Notes: generated by a model not told the origin, from the letters alone. A stretch of 64,000 bases of DNA from Micromonospora peucetia (GCF_900091625.1 NZ_FMIC01000002.1:3906001-3970000); one strand, 5' to 3'; shown: positions 36,573 through 49,506, counted from the first letter of the stretch. Numbers and translations: made by a program.

Positions 36573-37145
36573 TCACCGGCCGCTCCCGGTGAGCCCCTCG
36601 ATGGCCTGCACGAGATCGTCGGCGGTGGGGGCGGACCGGGGGTCGAGCACCCACTGGAGCACGGCGCCGTTGATGAGGGCCAGGGCGAGCGAACCGTAGC
36701 GTCGCGCCTGATCCTCCGAGACCTCCGCGGGCGCGAGGTCCAGCACCAGCGCGGCGAGTTCCCGCCGGCTGGCGGTGTAGCTGGCCACGAGCTGGTCCCG
36801 CACCTCGGGGGCGAACTCCGCCTGAGCGTAGGCCTGCACGCTCGCCACCAGGATGGACCGTTGCTCGTGGGCGACCTCGAGCACGCCGTCGAGGAAGCGC
36901 CGGAGGCGGGCCAGTGGCGCGTCCCCGGGCTCGGCGACGACGGCCTCGGCGATCGCGTCGCCCCAGGCGTCGAAGGTTTCCAGGAGGGCGGCGTTCAGCA
37001 GGGCGTCCTTGCTGCCGAAGTGGTAGCCGATGGAGCCGAGGTGGGCGCCGGTCGTCGCCACGATGTCCCGGGCCGTGGTGTGGGCGTAGCCCTTTTCCAC
37101 CAGGCACCGCTTCGCCCCCGCCAGGAGTTCCTCTCGCTGTCCCAC
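36573..37145 (-). CDS. TetR-family repressor of the adjacent MFS exporter
   Basis: A 190-residue regulator: N-terminal helix-turn-helix (AGAKRCLVEKGYAHTTARDIVATTGAHLGSIGYHFGSKDALL) followed by an all-helical ligand domain. The pattern is a standard TetR. It is divergent from the MFS gene over an 81-bp region with three repeats, so it should repress that exporter and itself. TAGACT (37157-37152, minus) ends six bases before the GTG, so the mRNA is leaderless. The inducer is probably a substrate of the pump. Confidence 0.9.
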   Translation of the reverse strand: MGQREELLAGAKRCLVEKGYAHTTARDIVATTGAHLGSIGYHFGSKDALLNAALLETFDAWGDAIAEAVVAEPGDAPLARLRRFLDGVLEVAHEQRSILVASVQAYAQAEFAPEVRDQLVASYTASRRELAALVLDLAPAEVSEDQARRYGSLALALINGAVLQWVLDPRSAPTADDLVQAIEGLTGSGR

Positions 37146-37173
37146 GGGAGGAGTCTAGCCGCTCTTGGACAGG

Positions 37174-37217
37174 CGTCTTGTACATCCGTCTTGTACAAGC
37201 GTCTTGTACGTGCGTAC
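37174..37217. promoter_or_regulatory. TetR operator array: three 13-bp direct repeats
   Basis: CGTCTTGTAC plus three bases recurs at 37174, 37187 and 37200, then a partial CGTAC at 37213. The palindrome CTTGTACAAG spans 37190-37199 and GTAC-N4-GTAC follows at 37207-37217. The middle repeat supplies TTGTAC as a -35 for the MFS promoter, 18 bp before TACATT. A repressor here would shut both divergent promoters. Confidence 0.75.
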
Positions 37218-37226
37218 ATTCGCCGC

Positions 37227-38765
37227 ATGACCACCTCTGTTCCTCTCCGTGCCGGTGGCCGGGAGTGGCTCGGCCTCGTCGCGCTCGTCATTCCCGCCCT
37301 GCTCGCCTCCATGGACCTCTCCGTCCTGTTCATGGCCGCGCCCCGGATCAGCGCCGAGCTCGCGCCGAGTGCCGGCCAGTACCTGTGGATCATGGACATC
37401 TACGGCTTCGTGATGGCCGGTCTCCTGGTGACCATGGGCAGCCTCGGCGACCGCGTGGGACGCCGCAGGCTCCTGCTCGTCGGGGCTGCCGCGTTCGGTG
37501 CGGCATCCCTGCTGGCGGCGTTCGCCACCACCCCGGTGCTGCTCATCGCCGCGCGGGCCCTGCTCGGCATCGGCGGGGCGACCCTCGCGCCCTCGACGCT
37601 CTCGCTCATCCGCGGCATGTTCGCCGACGACAACCAGCGTCGTACCGCGATCGGGATCTGGACGGCCGCCTTCACCGGCGGCATCGCGATCGGCCCCATC
37701 GTCGGCGGCCTCCTGCTGGAGCGGTTCTGGTGGGGCTCGGTGTTCGTCATCAACGTCCCCGTCATGCTCCTGCTGCTCGTCGTCGGCCCGTTCCTGCTGC
37801 GCGAGTCGAAGGACCCGAACCCGGGCCGGTTCGACCCGCTCAGCTCCGTGCTCTCCCTGGCCGCCGTCCTGCCGGTCATCTACGCCGTCAAGCACTTCGC
37901 CGAGAAGGGGGCCAACCCGTTGTCGCCGGCCACCCTCCTCGTCGGTCTCGCCGTGGGCGCCCTCTTCGTACGCCGGCAGCGCCGCAGCGAACATCCGATG
38001 ATCGACGTACGGCTCTTCTCGACGAGTTCCTTCTCCGCCGCCATCGGCGCGAACACGGCCATCACCTTCGCGAGCGCGGGCATGGGCCTGCTCGCGGTCA
38101 CCTTCATGCAGACGGTGCTCGGCCTCAGCCCGTTCGACGCCGCGCTCTGGATGCTCCCGACCATCGTGGGAAGCGTCATCGGGGTCGCCCTCGCGTCCGC
38201 GCTCGCCCCGCGCACCCGGCCGGCCGTCCTCGTCGCCACGGGCCTCGCCCTCGCCGCGGGCGGATTCCTGCTGGTCAGCGCCATGCGGGTCGACGCGCCG
38301 GTCTGGTGGCTGATCGCGAGCTACGGGCTGCTCACCCTCGGCGTCGGGATGACCAGCACGCTGGCGACGTCGCTCGTGCTCACCACGGCGCCGCCCGAGC
38401 GGGCGGGATCCGCCTCCGCGATCTCCGAGACGAGCACCGAGTTCGGCGGCGCCCTCGGCATCGCCGTGCTGGGCAGCATCTCCGCCGCCACCTACCGGGC
38501 GGAGATGGACACCGCGGTACCGGCCGGCCTCGACGACGAACTCGCCCACACCGCCACCGACACCGTCGGCGGCGCCCTCGCCGTGGCTGGCCAGGTCCCG
38601 GCCGAGGCGGCCGGCGTACTGCTCGACCGGGCGTTTGCCGCATTCACCGAGGGCTTCACGGTCACCGCCGTCATCGGCGCGGCGATCCTCCTGCTCGGCG
38701 CGCTCGTCAGCGCCGTCGCCCTGCGGCGGGTGCCCGCCGCAGGGCCGCCCTCCGGCTCGCACTGA
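37227..38765 (+). CDS. MFS multidrug exporter (DHA2 type)
   Basis: A 512-residue membrane transporter with about 14 hydrophobic spans. It has the MFS loop motif GDRVGRRRLLLVGA and the DHA2 signature region IAARALLGIGGATLAPSTLSLIRGMF; PIVGGLLLERFWWGSVF is typical of SmvA/QacA relatives, which use proton antiport to expel drugs or cations. TACATT (37215-37220) lies six bases before the ATG, implying a leaderless mRNA. Regulation by the divergent TetR is expected. Substrate unknown. Confidence 0.92.
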   Translation: MTTSVPLRAGGREWLGLVALVIPALLASMDLSVLFMAAPRISAELAPSAGQYLWIMDIYGFVMAGLLVTMGSLGDRVGRRRLLLVGAAAFGAASLLAAFATTPVLLIAARALLGIGGATLAPSTLSLIRGMFADDNQRRTAIGIWTAAFTGGIAIGPIVGGLLLERFWWGSVFVINVPVMLLLLVVGPFLLRESKDPNPGRFDPLSSVLSLAAVLPVIYAVKHFAEKGANPLSPATLLVGLAVGALFVRRQRRSEHPMIDVRLFSTSSFSAAIGANTAITFASAGMGLLAVTFMQTVLGLSPFDAALWMLPTIVGSVIGVALASALAPRTRPAVLVATGLALAAGGFLLVSAMRVDAPVWWLIASYGLLTLGVGMTSTLATSLVLTTAPPERAGSASAISETSTEFGGALGIAVLGSISAATYRAEMDTAVPAGLDDELAHTATDTVGGALAVAGQVPAEAAGVLLDRAFAAFTEGFTVTAVIGAAILLLGALVSAVALRRVPAAGPPSGSH

Positions 38766-38774
38766 CCGCGCGGT

Positions 38775-38859
38775 CCGCCCGGGAGCGCCCGGACGGGATC
38801 TTCGAGCGTGGCCGCGTTCGCGCCGAAGGACGGGGCCGCCCGGGAGCGCCGGGACGGGA
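38775..38859. repeat. 24-bp direct repeat before dinB
   Basis: Two copies starting CCGCCCGGGAGCGCC, at 38775-38798 and 38836-38859, match at 23 of 24 bases. The 200-bp MFS/dinB gap shows no gene. Confidence 0.6.
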
Positions 38860-38965
38860 CTGCCAGGTCGGGATCGCCCTCCCGCGCCGGCCCGTCCGGT
38901 GGCCGTCGTCGCCCCGGGCGGCCCCGTCCGGATGGAATGTCGCAGGTCCGGGCTAGCCTGCGGGA

Positions 38966-40225
38966 ATGGGCCGCAGCCAGTCGTTGCCCCGGGGCGACGA
39001 TCCCCGGTTCGGGCCGGACGCCGACGATTCCGGCTGCCCGATCCTGCACGTCGACATGGACGCCTTCTTCGCCTCGGTCGAGGTCCGCCGCCAGCCGGAG
39101 CTGCGCGGTCGGCCCGTCGTGGTCGGCGGGACCGGCCCGCGCGGGGTGGTGAGCTCGGCCAGCTACGAGGCCCGGCGCTACGGCGTGCGTAGCGCCATGC
39201 CCACCGCCCGGGCCCGGGCGCTCTGCCCGCACGCGGTCTACCTGCCGCCGGATTTCCCGCAATACTCGGCGGCCTCCCGGGCGGTCATGCAGATCTTCCG
39301 GGACGTGACCCCGCTGGTCGAGCCGCTCTCCCTGGACGAGGCGTTCCTCGACGTGGCCGGGGCCCGACGGCTGTTCGGTCCGCCGGCCGCCATCGCCCGG
39401 CACATCCGCGAGCGGGTCGTCGGGGAGCAGGGCCTGACCTGTTCGGTCGGGGTCGCCCCGAGCAAGTTCGTGGCCAAGCTCGGCTCGACCCGCGCCAAGC
39501 CCGACGGCCTGCTCGTCGTCCCGGCCCCCCGGGTGCTCGACTTCCTGCACCCGCTGCCGGTGTCGGCGCTGTGGGGGGTGGGGGAGCGGTCCACCGAGAC
39601 GCTGCGGCGCCTCGGCCTGGCCACCATCGGCGACCTCGCCGAGGCGCCGGTCGGCATGCTGCGCAAGGCGCTCGGTGCGGCGTCCGCCGCCGGGCTGCAC
39701 GAGCTGGCCTGGGGGCGGGACCCGCGCCGGGTCAGTCCCGAGCAGGTGGAGAAGTCGATCGGCGCCGAGGTGACCTTCGACGCCGACGTGGTTGATCCCC
39801 TGGAGATCCGCCGGGCGTTGCTCGCCCTCTCCGAGAAGGTCGGCATCCGGTTGCGCCGGGCCGGGCAGGTCGGGCGGACCGTGTCGCTGAAGGTGCGGAT
39901 GGGCGACTTCCGCACCGTCAGCCGGTCCCGCACCGCGGGCGTGCCGACCGACGTCGCCCGGGAGATCTTCGACACCGTCTGGGCGCTCTACACCGTGCTC
40001 GACCCGGGTGAGCCGATCCGACTGGTCGGCGTACGGGTCGAAGGGCTCGCCGCCGCACACGAGACTCCGCGACAGCTCACTCTCGGTGCGCCCGAGCGGG
40101 GCTGGCGGGAGGCGGAGGCCGCAGCCGACGCCGCGGCTGCCCGTTTCGGGCGGTCCGTCATAGGTCCGGCCAGTCTGCTGGGGGTCCGCGACGGGCGACG
40201 AAATGAAAATCCACCCCGGCCGTAG
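38966..40225 (+). CDS. dinB: DNA polymerase IV
   Basis: A 419-residue Y-family translesion polymerase. Catalytic acids are in ILHVDMDAFFASVEVR and LSLDEAFLDVAGA; SYEARRYGVRSAMPTARA is the fingers region, VGVAPSKFVAKLGSTRAKPDG follows, and the helix-hairpin-helix is VSALWGVGERSTETLRRLGL. Unlike ImuB it keeps the metal ligands, so it should be active. TAGCCT (38954-38959) ends six bases before the ATG, implying leaderless mRNA. No LexA box was seen upstream. Confidence 0.94.
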   Translation: MGRSQSLPRGDDPRFGPDADDSGCPILHVDMDAFFASVEVRRQPELRGRPVVVGGTGPRGVVSSASYEARRYGVRSAMPTARARALCPHAVYLPPDFPQYSAASRAVMQIFRDVTPLVEPLSLDEAFLDVAGARRLFGPPAAIARHIRERVVGEQGLTCSVGVAPSKFVAKLGSTRAKPDGLLVVPAPRVLDFLHPLPVSALWGVGERSTETLRRLGLATIGDLAEAPVGMLRKALGAASAAGLHELAWGRDPRRVSPEQVEKSIGAEVTFDADVVDPLEIRRALLALSEKVGIRLRRAGQVGRTVSLKVRMGDFRTVSRSRTAGVPTDVAREIFDTVWALYTVLDPGEPIRLVGVRVEGLAAAHETPRQLTLGAPERGWREAEAAADAAAARFGRSVIGPASLLGVRDGRRNENPPRP

Positions 40226-40340
40226 GTCGTCCCGCTTTCCGACGCGCGAGGGCCCTCGTAGACTTGCGGGTAAGCAGCCGGCTGGCTGCCACGGTCTGTC
40301 GGCCCGACCGGGCCGACCAACGTGACCGGGGAGGAGTGCC

Positions 40341-40736
40341 GTGCCGCTCTCGGAGCACGAGCAGCGGCTGTTCGAGCAGATCGAGCGGTCGCTTGCCGAG
40401 GACCCCAAATTCGCCTCGGCCGTGCGCGCCAGCGATCCGCGCTTCCACGCGCGGCGTCGCCTGCTCGTCGCTGCCGGCGTGATGATCGCCGGGCTGGCCC
40501 TGTTGGTCTACGGCGCGGTGATCAAGACTCCGCCGCTGGCAGTGGCGGGTTTCGTCGTCATGCTGGCCTCGGCCGCGTTCGCGGTGCAGTCGCATCGCCG
40601 GGCGCAGTCACCGGACCTGCACGTCGTGGGCGGGACGACGAGTCGTCGTCGCCCCCGCGGACGCTCGGGTCGTCGGCCCTCGATCCTGGATCGGATCGAA
40701 GACCGGTGGCGGCAGCGCCCGGAGGGGCACCGCTGA
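40341..40736 (+). CDS. DUF3040 membrane protein
   Basis: A 131-residue small membrane protein. MPLSEHEQRLFEQIERSLAEDPKFA is the DUF3040 start, followed by two membrane spans (about 42-63 and 69-87) and a basic Arg-rich tail. GGGAGGAG sits four bases before the GTG. Conserved in actinobacteria near dinB and the dcw cluster; function unknown. A perfect hairpin follows. Confidence 0.88.
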   Translation: MPLSEHEQRLFEQIERSLAEDPKFASAVRASDPRFHARRRLLVAAGVMIAGLALLVYGAVIKTPPLAVAGFVVMLASAAFAVQSHRRAQSPDLHVVGGTTSRRRPRGRSGRRPSILDRIEDRWRQRPEGHR

Positions 40737-40776
40737 GCCCGACCCGCCGCTGAGGCGGGCCGCGCGACGACGAGTC

Positions 40777-40800
40777 GGCCGCCGGGACGCCCCGGCGGCC
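40777..40800 (+). terminator. terminator hairpin after the DUF3040 gene
   Basis: GGCCGCCGGG (40777-40786) and CCCGGCGGCC (40791-40800) form a perfect 10-bp stem with an ACGC loop. The rest of 40737-41046 holds only CGTCCGG-type short repeats (about 40886-40930) and no gene. Confidence 0.7.
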
Positions 40801-41046
40801 CCTGGCGATTCCGCGCGCCCGCACGCCCGCCGAGGTGGTGACCGCCCAACTCGTCGTCCTCGGGGCGTGCGTCTTCACGTTGCCCGGTGTCTCGGCGTCC
40901 GGCGTCCGGCGTCCCGCCGTCCGGCCGTCCCCCGCCCCTGCCCCTGCCAGAAGACTGGCTCGATGACCGCGAGGTGCCGCGAGACGGTCCGGCGACGGGC
41001 CGGTGGGGCGGGGTGCTGTGCCCCTACCGGCCCGTTCGTCATTCGG

Positions 41047-43524
41047 TCAGCGGGCCATCCGGTTGGCCAGCAGGCGACGCGGGTTCCAGCGCAGCAGCCG
41101 GTGACGGGCCCGCCCGCCCGCCGCCACCAGCCGGGACGACGCCTCGGCCGTGGCCACCCGCCAGCGCAGCAGCACCGACGGCGGCAGCACCGCCGCCACC
41201 AGGCGGGTACGCCGGTCGGCCTGGGCGGCGAGTGTGGCGCGTACGGCGCGCAGCGCCGGCAGGAGTTGCTCGCCGATCAGCGGATCGCGGGCGTAGCGGG
41301 CGCGCTCCTCGGCGCGGCCGAGCAGGCGTACCGCCGTGGTCGCCCCCGCGTCGGCGGTGAGCGACTCCCGGGACAACCGGTCGGCGGTGGCCCGGGGGGT
41401 CTCCGTCCGGTCCACCCGGACCCGGTAGTCCACCAGCGTGTCGAGTAGTTCGTCCCAGGCGGCGTGCGCGTCCGCCCGCGCCCGCTCCGCGTCCGCCAGC
41501 ACCACCACCCGCCGCCCGTCCGCGGGCGTCTCCCCGGCGTCGCCGGCCGCCCCGGGGCGCACCGCCGTCGCGACCGGTGCCGCCGGGCCGCTGCGCCGCC
41601 GCCGCAGGGCCGCGCGGCGCAGTGCCGGCACGGCGAGCAGGGCAAGCAGGGCGAGCACCGTGCCGGCCGCGTACCAGGGCCAGACCGGGCCCTGCTCGAC
41701 GGTGGTCTGGCCGCCGAGCGCCAGGCCTCCGTCGATGTCCTCCTCGGGGCCCTCCGGCCTCGCCGGGCCCGCCGACGGGTCGACGCCGCCGGGGGCGCTC
41801 GACGAGCCGGGAGCCGGTGCCTCCTCCTCCGGGGCGTCGGTGTTCGGCGCCCAGGTCGACCGGGTCGAGCCCTGCACGCCGTAGGCCGGGGTGGCGTCGA
41901 AGGGCACCCAGCCGACGTCGTTGAAGTAGACCTCCGTCCAGGCGTGCAGGTTCCGGTTGGTCAGGGTGTACGTGCCGTTGCTGGAGTTGCTGCCGTTGGC
42001 GAACCCGAACGCCACCCGGGCCGGGATGCCGGCGGCCCGGACCAGCCACGTCAGCGCGGCGGCGTACTGCTGGCAGAAGCCGACCTTGTTGTTGAGGAAG
42101 TCGACGATCTCCTGCCCGCTGGTGCCACCCTTGGTGCTGTACGAGTAGGTGAAGCCGTTGTCCGCCGAGAAGTGGTCGTAGATCGCGCGGACCTTGTCGT
42201 ACTCGGTGGCCTTGCCCCGCACCAGCGTGGAGACCAGCTCCTCGACCTCGGGCACCGGCGGCGGCGGGGGATGCAGGCGCCGTACCGCGTGGTCGGCCGG
42301 CAGCGGCTGGGACAGCCGCAGGACCGCCGGAGTGTACGTCGAGCGTACGTAGTCGAACTCGTAGCGCTTGTCGCGCGAGTTCTCGCGGTTGGAGAAGACC
42401 ACCTGAAGGCTCGGGTCGTACGCCCAGTTGCCGTTCAGGCCCTCGGTGCGCACCGGCTCGGTGTAGACCGGCAGCAGCGGCATGTTGAGGGTCTTCGTCA
42501 CCTCGACCGTGGCTCGGTAGCTCCGCTGCTCGACGCCCCGCGCGGACGGTGCCGGCAGGTCGTTGACGGGCTGGCCGGTCGGGGTGCTCACCCGGAAGCC
42601 GTCCGGCGCGAGCTTGTCGGCCACCCCGAAGCGCAGGTAGAACGGGTCCTTCTCGTTCGTGGTGACCTTGACCAGGTCGGTGACCTTGGACTCGTTGAGC
42701 TGCCCGCTCAGCGCCGCGAACAGGTCGATCCTGCCGGGGGTGCCGCCCTGTCCGGGGCGGCCGTTGCCGGTGCCGTTGCCGGTGCCGGCACCCAGGGTGT
42801 CCAGCAGCCCGCCGGTCATCCCCGGTACGGCCAGCGGCAGCACCACGGCCAGCGCCACACCCACCGCCGCCAGCCGCCGGCCGGCGGCGGCCAGCGGCGA
42901 GGCCTCCCAGACGTCGACGTCCCGCCCGTCGCCGGTGAACCGCCGGCCGAACCGGCGGACCCGGTCGACGTTGTCGGTCACCAGCAGCCAGAGGAAGCCG
43001 GCGGCGCCCACGACGAACGGCACCGCCGGGACGCTGTCCACGTAGACCGCGACGGGCACCGAGTAGATCGCCAGCATCGGCAGGCCGGCCAACGCCGGCC
43101 GGCGCAGCCCGACGGCGAGCAGGTCGACCACCACGGCGACCCCGCCGATCCCGAGCACCGTGACGAACAGCAGCGGGTCGGTGTCGGGCACCTTGACGCC
43201 GTAGGAGCGCATGTCCTCCGCCGAGCTGCCGAGCAGCTCGCCGAAGTGGGTGAAGGTCGACGGGGTGGGCACGATGCCCAACAGTTCGCCGCCGCCGGGG
43301 AAGATCCAGGTCAGAGCCAGGGTCAGGCCGCCCAGCATGGCCAGCGCCTGGCCCCAGAGCGGAACCCGGGCCAGCCGGGCGAGCGCGGCCGCGGCGGCGA
43401 CCACGGCCACCGCGATCGTCGCCTGGATCAGCCACGTCCAGCGTTCGAAGATGGCCGACAGCGGCGCGGCGGCGAGCAGTGTCGCCGCGGCGGCCACGAA
43501 GCCCAGGTTCCGGTGGGCGATCAT
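41047..43524 (-). CDS. transglutaminase-like membrane protein (TgpA type)
   Basis: An 825-residue protein: six or so N-terminal spans (DUF3488), an extracellular transglutaminase-like domain and a C-terminal span followed by a DUF4129-type tail. The catalytic triad regions are GFCQQYAAALTWLVRAAGIPA (Cys), LHAWTEVYF (His) and WVPFDATPAYG (Asp). The family is found with MoxR and DUF58 genes, and this is the third gene of such an operon. It probably acts on surface peptides or proteins; the substrate is unknown. The ATG at 43524 has GGAAGGG upstream. Confidence 0.88.
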   Translation of the reverse strand: MIAHRNLGFVAAAATLLAAAPLSAIFERWTWLIQATIAVAVVAAAAALARLARVPLWGQALAMLGGLTLALTWIFPGGGELLGIVPTPSTFTHFGELLGSSAEDMRSYGVKVPDTDPLLFVTVLGIGGVAVVVDLLAVGLRRPALAGLPMLAIYSVPVAVYVDSVPAVPFVVGAAGFLWLLVTDNVDRVRRFGRRFTGDGRDVDVWEASPLAAAGRRLAAVGVALAVVLPLAVPGMTGGLLDTLGAGTGNGTGNGRPGQGGTPGRIDLFAALSGQLNESKVTDLVKVTTNEKDPFYLRFGVADKLAPDGFRVSTPTGQPVNDLPAPSARGVEQRSYRATVEVTKTLNMPLLPVYTEPVRTEGLNGNWAYDPSLQVVFSNRENSRDKRYEFDYVRSTYTPAVLRLSQPLPADHAVRRLHPPPPPVPEVEELVSTLVRGKATEYDKVRAIYDHFSADNGFTYSYSTKGGTSGQEIVDFLNNKVGFCQQYAAALTWLVRAAGIPARVAFGFANGSNSSNGTYTLTNRNLHAWTEVYFNDVGWVPFDATPAYGVQGSTRSTWAPNTDAPEEEAPAPGSSSAPGGVDPSAGPARPEGPEEDIDGGLALGGQTTVEQGPVWPWYAAGTVLALLALLAVPALRRAALRRRRSGPAAPVATAVRPGAAGDAGETPADGRRVVVLADAERARADAHAAWDELLDTLVDYRVRVDRTETPRATADRLSRESLTADAGATTAVRLLGRAEERARYARDPLIGEQLLPALRAVRATLAAQADRRTRLVAAVLPPSVLLRWRVATAEASSRLVAAGGRARHRLLRWNPRRLLANRMAR

Positions 43525-43540
43525 GAGGGGACCCTTCCGT

Positions 43541-44839
43541 TCATCGCATGCCGCCGGCCACCGTCTCGGCCATGGCCGCCCGCAGCGCGAAGCCCTGCGA
43601 ACCGCGGGCCGCCTGCGGCCACAGCGCGGGCAGCCCGGTGCCATGGTCGACCCCGATGACCCGCCAGCCGCTCTGCAACATGGCCAGCGCGGCGGCGCCG
43701 TGCGCGTGGTCGGCCTCTGCGCGTGCCTTCGTGGGCAGGTTGAGCCAGGTGGAGCTGTCGAGCAGGAAGCCGACGCAGGTGGCACCGTTGCCCCGCAGCC
43801 CGGCCAGCAGCTCGGCCTCGGCCGTGCTCACCGAGCCGAACAGACCGATGATCAGGCCGCCGTCCGCCCGCTGCCGGACCCGCTGCACCAGCGTGGTGAG
43901 CTCGCCGACCTTGTCGAGCCGGACCTCGGCGAGGTGGTCGAGCAGCACCCCGTCACCGGCCGCCTCGGACGCGTCCACGTCGGCGCCGGAGCCGGTGACC
44001 AGGCGCAGTTTGTAGCCGGCCTGCCGCAGGTGCACCGAGATGCTCGCGGCGGCGGAGACCGCCCACTCGAAGGAGGCCGTCGGCCCGTCGCCCCGGTGGC
44101 CGTACGCGCGGGTGTCCAGCACGACGGTGGCCCGGCTCTCCCAGGGCTGCTCCTCCCGGCGCACCATCAGCTCGCCGGTGCGCGCGGTCGACTTCCAGTG
44201 CACCCGCCGCAGGTCGTCGCCCATCCGGTACTCCCGGGTGGCGGCGTCGTCCTCGCCGTGCACCGCGACCGAGCGGGCCCGGCTGTCGCCGCTGCCGGCG
44301 TACTCGCCGGGCAGGCGCACCGAGGGCAGTGGGGTGACCTGCGGGATGACCGTCAGATGGTCGGTGCTCGGGAAGGCGCGGCTCAGCTCGCACAACCCGA
44401 ACGGGTCGGTCATCCGGACCACCAGCGGGCCCACCTCGTAGCGGCCCCGCACGTCGGCCCGCACCGTGTAGGCCACCGAGCTGGCCTGGTGGGCGCCGAG
44501 CCGCTCCAGCACGACCCGGGGCCGGCTGCCCAGCGCGTACGGCAGCCGGTCCTCCAGCAACAGGGTGCCGGTGGGCAGCCGGGACAGGTTCTGCAACCGC
44601 AGCACCACCCGGGAGTTCGCCCCGACAGGCACCCGGTGTGGGTCCAGCGACCGGTTGCAGGCCAGCTTGTAGCGGCTGCGCCCGACGTAGGCCGCGGCGA
44701 GCAGCGGCAGGATGGCCAGCAGCACGGCCACCCGGAGCAGGTCCTTCTCGCCGAGGATGCCGGCCGAGATCGTTGCCGCGACCGCGGCGGCGAGGAACGA
44801 ACGGCCGCGGGTGGTCAGCCCTCGCAGCCCGTCGCGCAT
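43541..44839 (-). CDS. DUF58 domain protein
   Basis: A 432-residue protein with two N-terminal hydrophobic segments, a beta-rich middle and a DUF58/VWA-like domain with the conserved DDLRRVHWKSTARTGELMVRREE block. DUF58 proteins accompany MoxR ATPases and are thought to be their clients. Start ATG at 44839, one base from the end of moxR, so coupling is likely. Probably membrane-bound. Confidence 0.9.
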   Translation of the reverse strand: MRDGLRGLTTRGRSFLAAAVAATISAGILGEKDLLRVAVLLAILPLLAAAYVGRSRYKLACNRSLDPHRVPVGANSRVVLRLQNLSRLPTGTLLLEDRLPYALGSRPRVVLERLGAHQASSVAYTVRADVRGRYEVGPLVVRMTDPFGLCELSRAFPSTDHLTVIPQVTPLPSVRLPGEYAGSGDSRARSVAVHGEDDAATREYRMGDDLRRVHWKSTARTGELMVRREEQPWESRATVVLDTRAYGHRGDGPTASFEWAVSAAASISVHLRQAGYKLRLVTGSGADVDASEAAGDGVLLDHLAEVRLDKVGELTTLVQRVRQRADGGLIIGLFGSVSTAEAELLAGLRGNGATCVGFLLDSSTWLNLPTKARAEADHAHGAAALAMLQSGWRVIGVDHGTGLPALWPQAARGSQGFALRAAMAETVAGGMR

Positions 44840-44840
44840 G

Positions 44841-45896
<1,056 letters not shown>

Positions 45897-46200
45897 GGGC
45901 CTCCTCCTCGTCGCCGGACGGCAGCTCTGTTTAGAGCACCTGGACCCGCCGTAGGGTTCGCGACGCCGAGCCTCGTCTGCCGCATAAATCTCATTGGTCT
46001 CTCAGGCTAACCATGTTTGTCGCTGTCGCCGACCCCCGCAGGTAGACGGTCGGTTACGCACCGAATATTCGCCGGGTCGTGGGATCCGGCGGTTGCTCTC
46101 GGTGTCGGCCATGATCACGAAGGGCGGCTGCGACGGGTACGTCCGGGGTTCGGTCGTCCCGGCCCGTGGTGGCGGGCGGCGTGTGGGACCCGACGGCGGG
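45897..46200. other. divergent intergenic region, moxR/leuS
   Basis: No gene seen. A TAGCCT box on the minus strand near 46008 could drive moxR. The right end is the leuS leader described separately. Confidence 0.35.
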
Positions 46201-46206
46201 TACACT
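46201..46206 (+). promoter_or_regulatory. -10 box of the leuS leader transcript
   Basis: TACACT ends seven bases before the ATG of the leader peptide, placing the transcription start at or next to that ATG. No good -35 is visible. Confidence 0.6.
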
Positions 46207-46213
46207 CCCGGTC

Positions 46214-46252
46214 ATGGTCGGTTTCTTCCTGCTTCTTACCGCGCCGTGCTGA
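46214..46252 (+). CDS. leuL: leucine leader peptide of leuS
   Basis: A 12-residue frame, [12 protein letters not shown], then TGA. Codons 6-8 are CTG CTT CTT; CTT is rare in this high-GC DNA, so ribosomes should pause when Leu-tRNA is scarce. The frame starts seven bases after a -10 box, so it is probably leaderless. Its stop lies in the left arm of a 10-bp hairpin followed by an intrinsic terminator, the layout of amino-acid attenuators. Confidence 0.75.
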   Translation: MVGFFLLLTAPC

Positions 46253-46303
46253 TGCGCTGACGCGCGACAGCACGGCGGCCCCTCCTGCGCGAGGGGCTTT
46301 TTT
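46242..46303 (+). promoter_or_regulatory. leuS transcription attenuator
   Basis: CGCCGTGCTG (46242-46251) pairs perfectly with CAGCACGGCG (46268-46277). Immediately after, GCCCCTC (46278-46284) pairs with GAGGGGC (46291-46297), and TTTTTT (46298-46303) follows: a classic intrinsic terminator, striking in such GC-rich DNA. A possible antiterminator is CGCGACAG (46263-46270, bulged A) with CTGCGCG (46285-46291). leuS begins 170 bp downstream. Confidence 0.8.
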
Positions 46304-46472
46304 GTGCCCTAAGCCGGACGCCCCGGCGGCTGGCACCGGCGCCGGCCCTCGGGGTGGCGCGGCGCCGGCGGCGGGCAGACCCGAGCCATACCGACATGAC
46401 CGCGCCGAGCGAGGTCAGCACCCAGCCCGGCCGTGGCGTGGCCGGCGGCGACGAGCGAAGCGAGGAGACGCC

Positions 46473-49331
<2,859 letters not shown>

Positions 49332-49338
49332 CCCCGGC

Positions 49339-49391
49339 GTAAGGAAGGGCCTTCTCCTGTCGTTCTTGGATAGGAGAAGGCCCTTCCTTAC
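49339..49391 (+). terminator. 20-bp perfect hairpin after leuS
   Basis: GTAAGGAAGGGCCTTCTCCT (49339-49358) and its exact complement (49372-49391) enclose 13 bases, starting seven bases past the leuS stop. The GGAAGGGCC core is also in the palindrome at 20587. Confidence 0.9.
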
Positions 49392-49437
49392 ACCCCGCCC
49401 GCCCACCCCTACCCCCGCCCAACCCCACCCGTGCCCG

Positions 49438-49506
49438 CGATCTTGCACTTTCCGCCCCTGAAATAGGCGATGAGCGGCTTTTGTCGGGGCGGAAAGTGCA
49501 AGATCG
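49438..49506. repeat. 69-bp dispersed palindromic repeat, copy 2
   Basis: Perfect 21-bp arms (49438-49458 and 49486-49506) begin CGATCTTGCACTTTCCG and enclose 27 bases. Inverted relative to copy 1 at 15741. Left flank is C-rich, right flank (49514-49562) is G-rich with GGGGTGG runs, as for copy 1. It lies between the leuS terminator and the stop of the convergent permease gene. Confidence 0.85.

Noticed and set aside
37174..37217. CRISPR-like short repeats
   Set aside because: 13-bp units without spacers, in a divergent promoter; an operator array explains them better.
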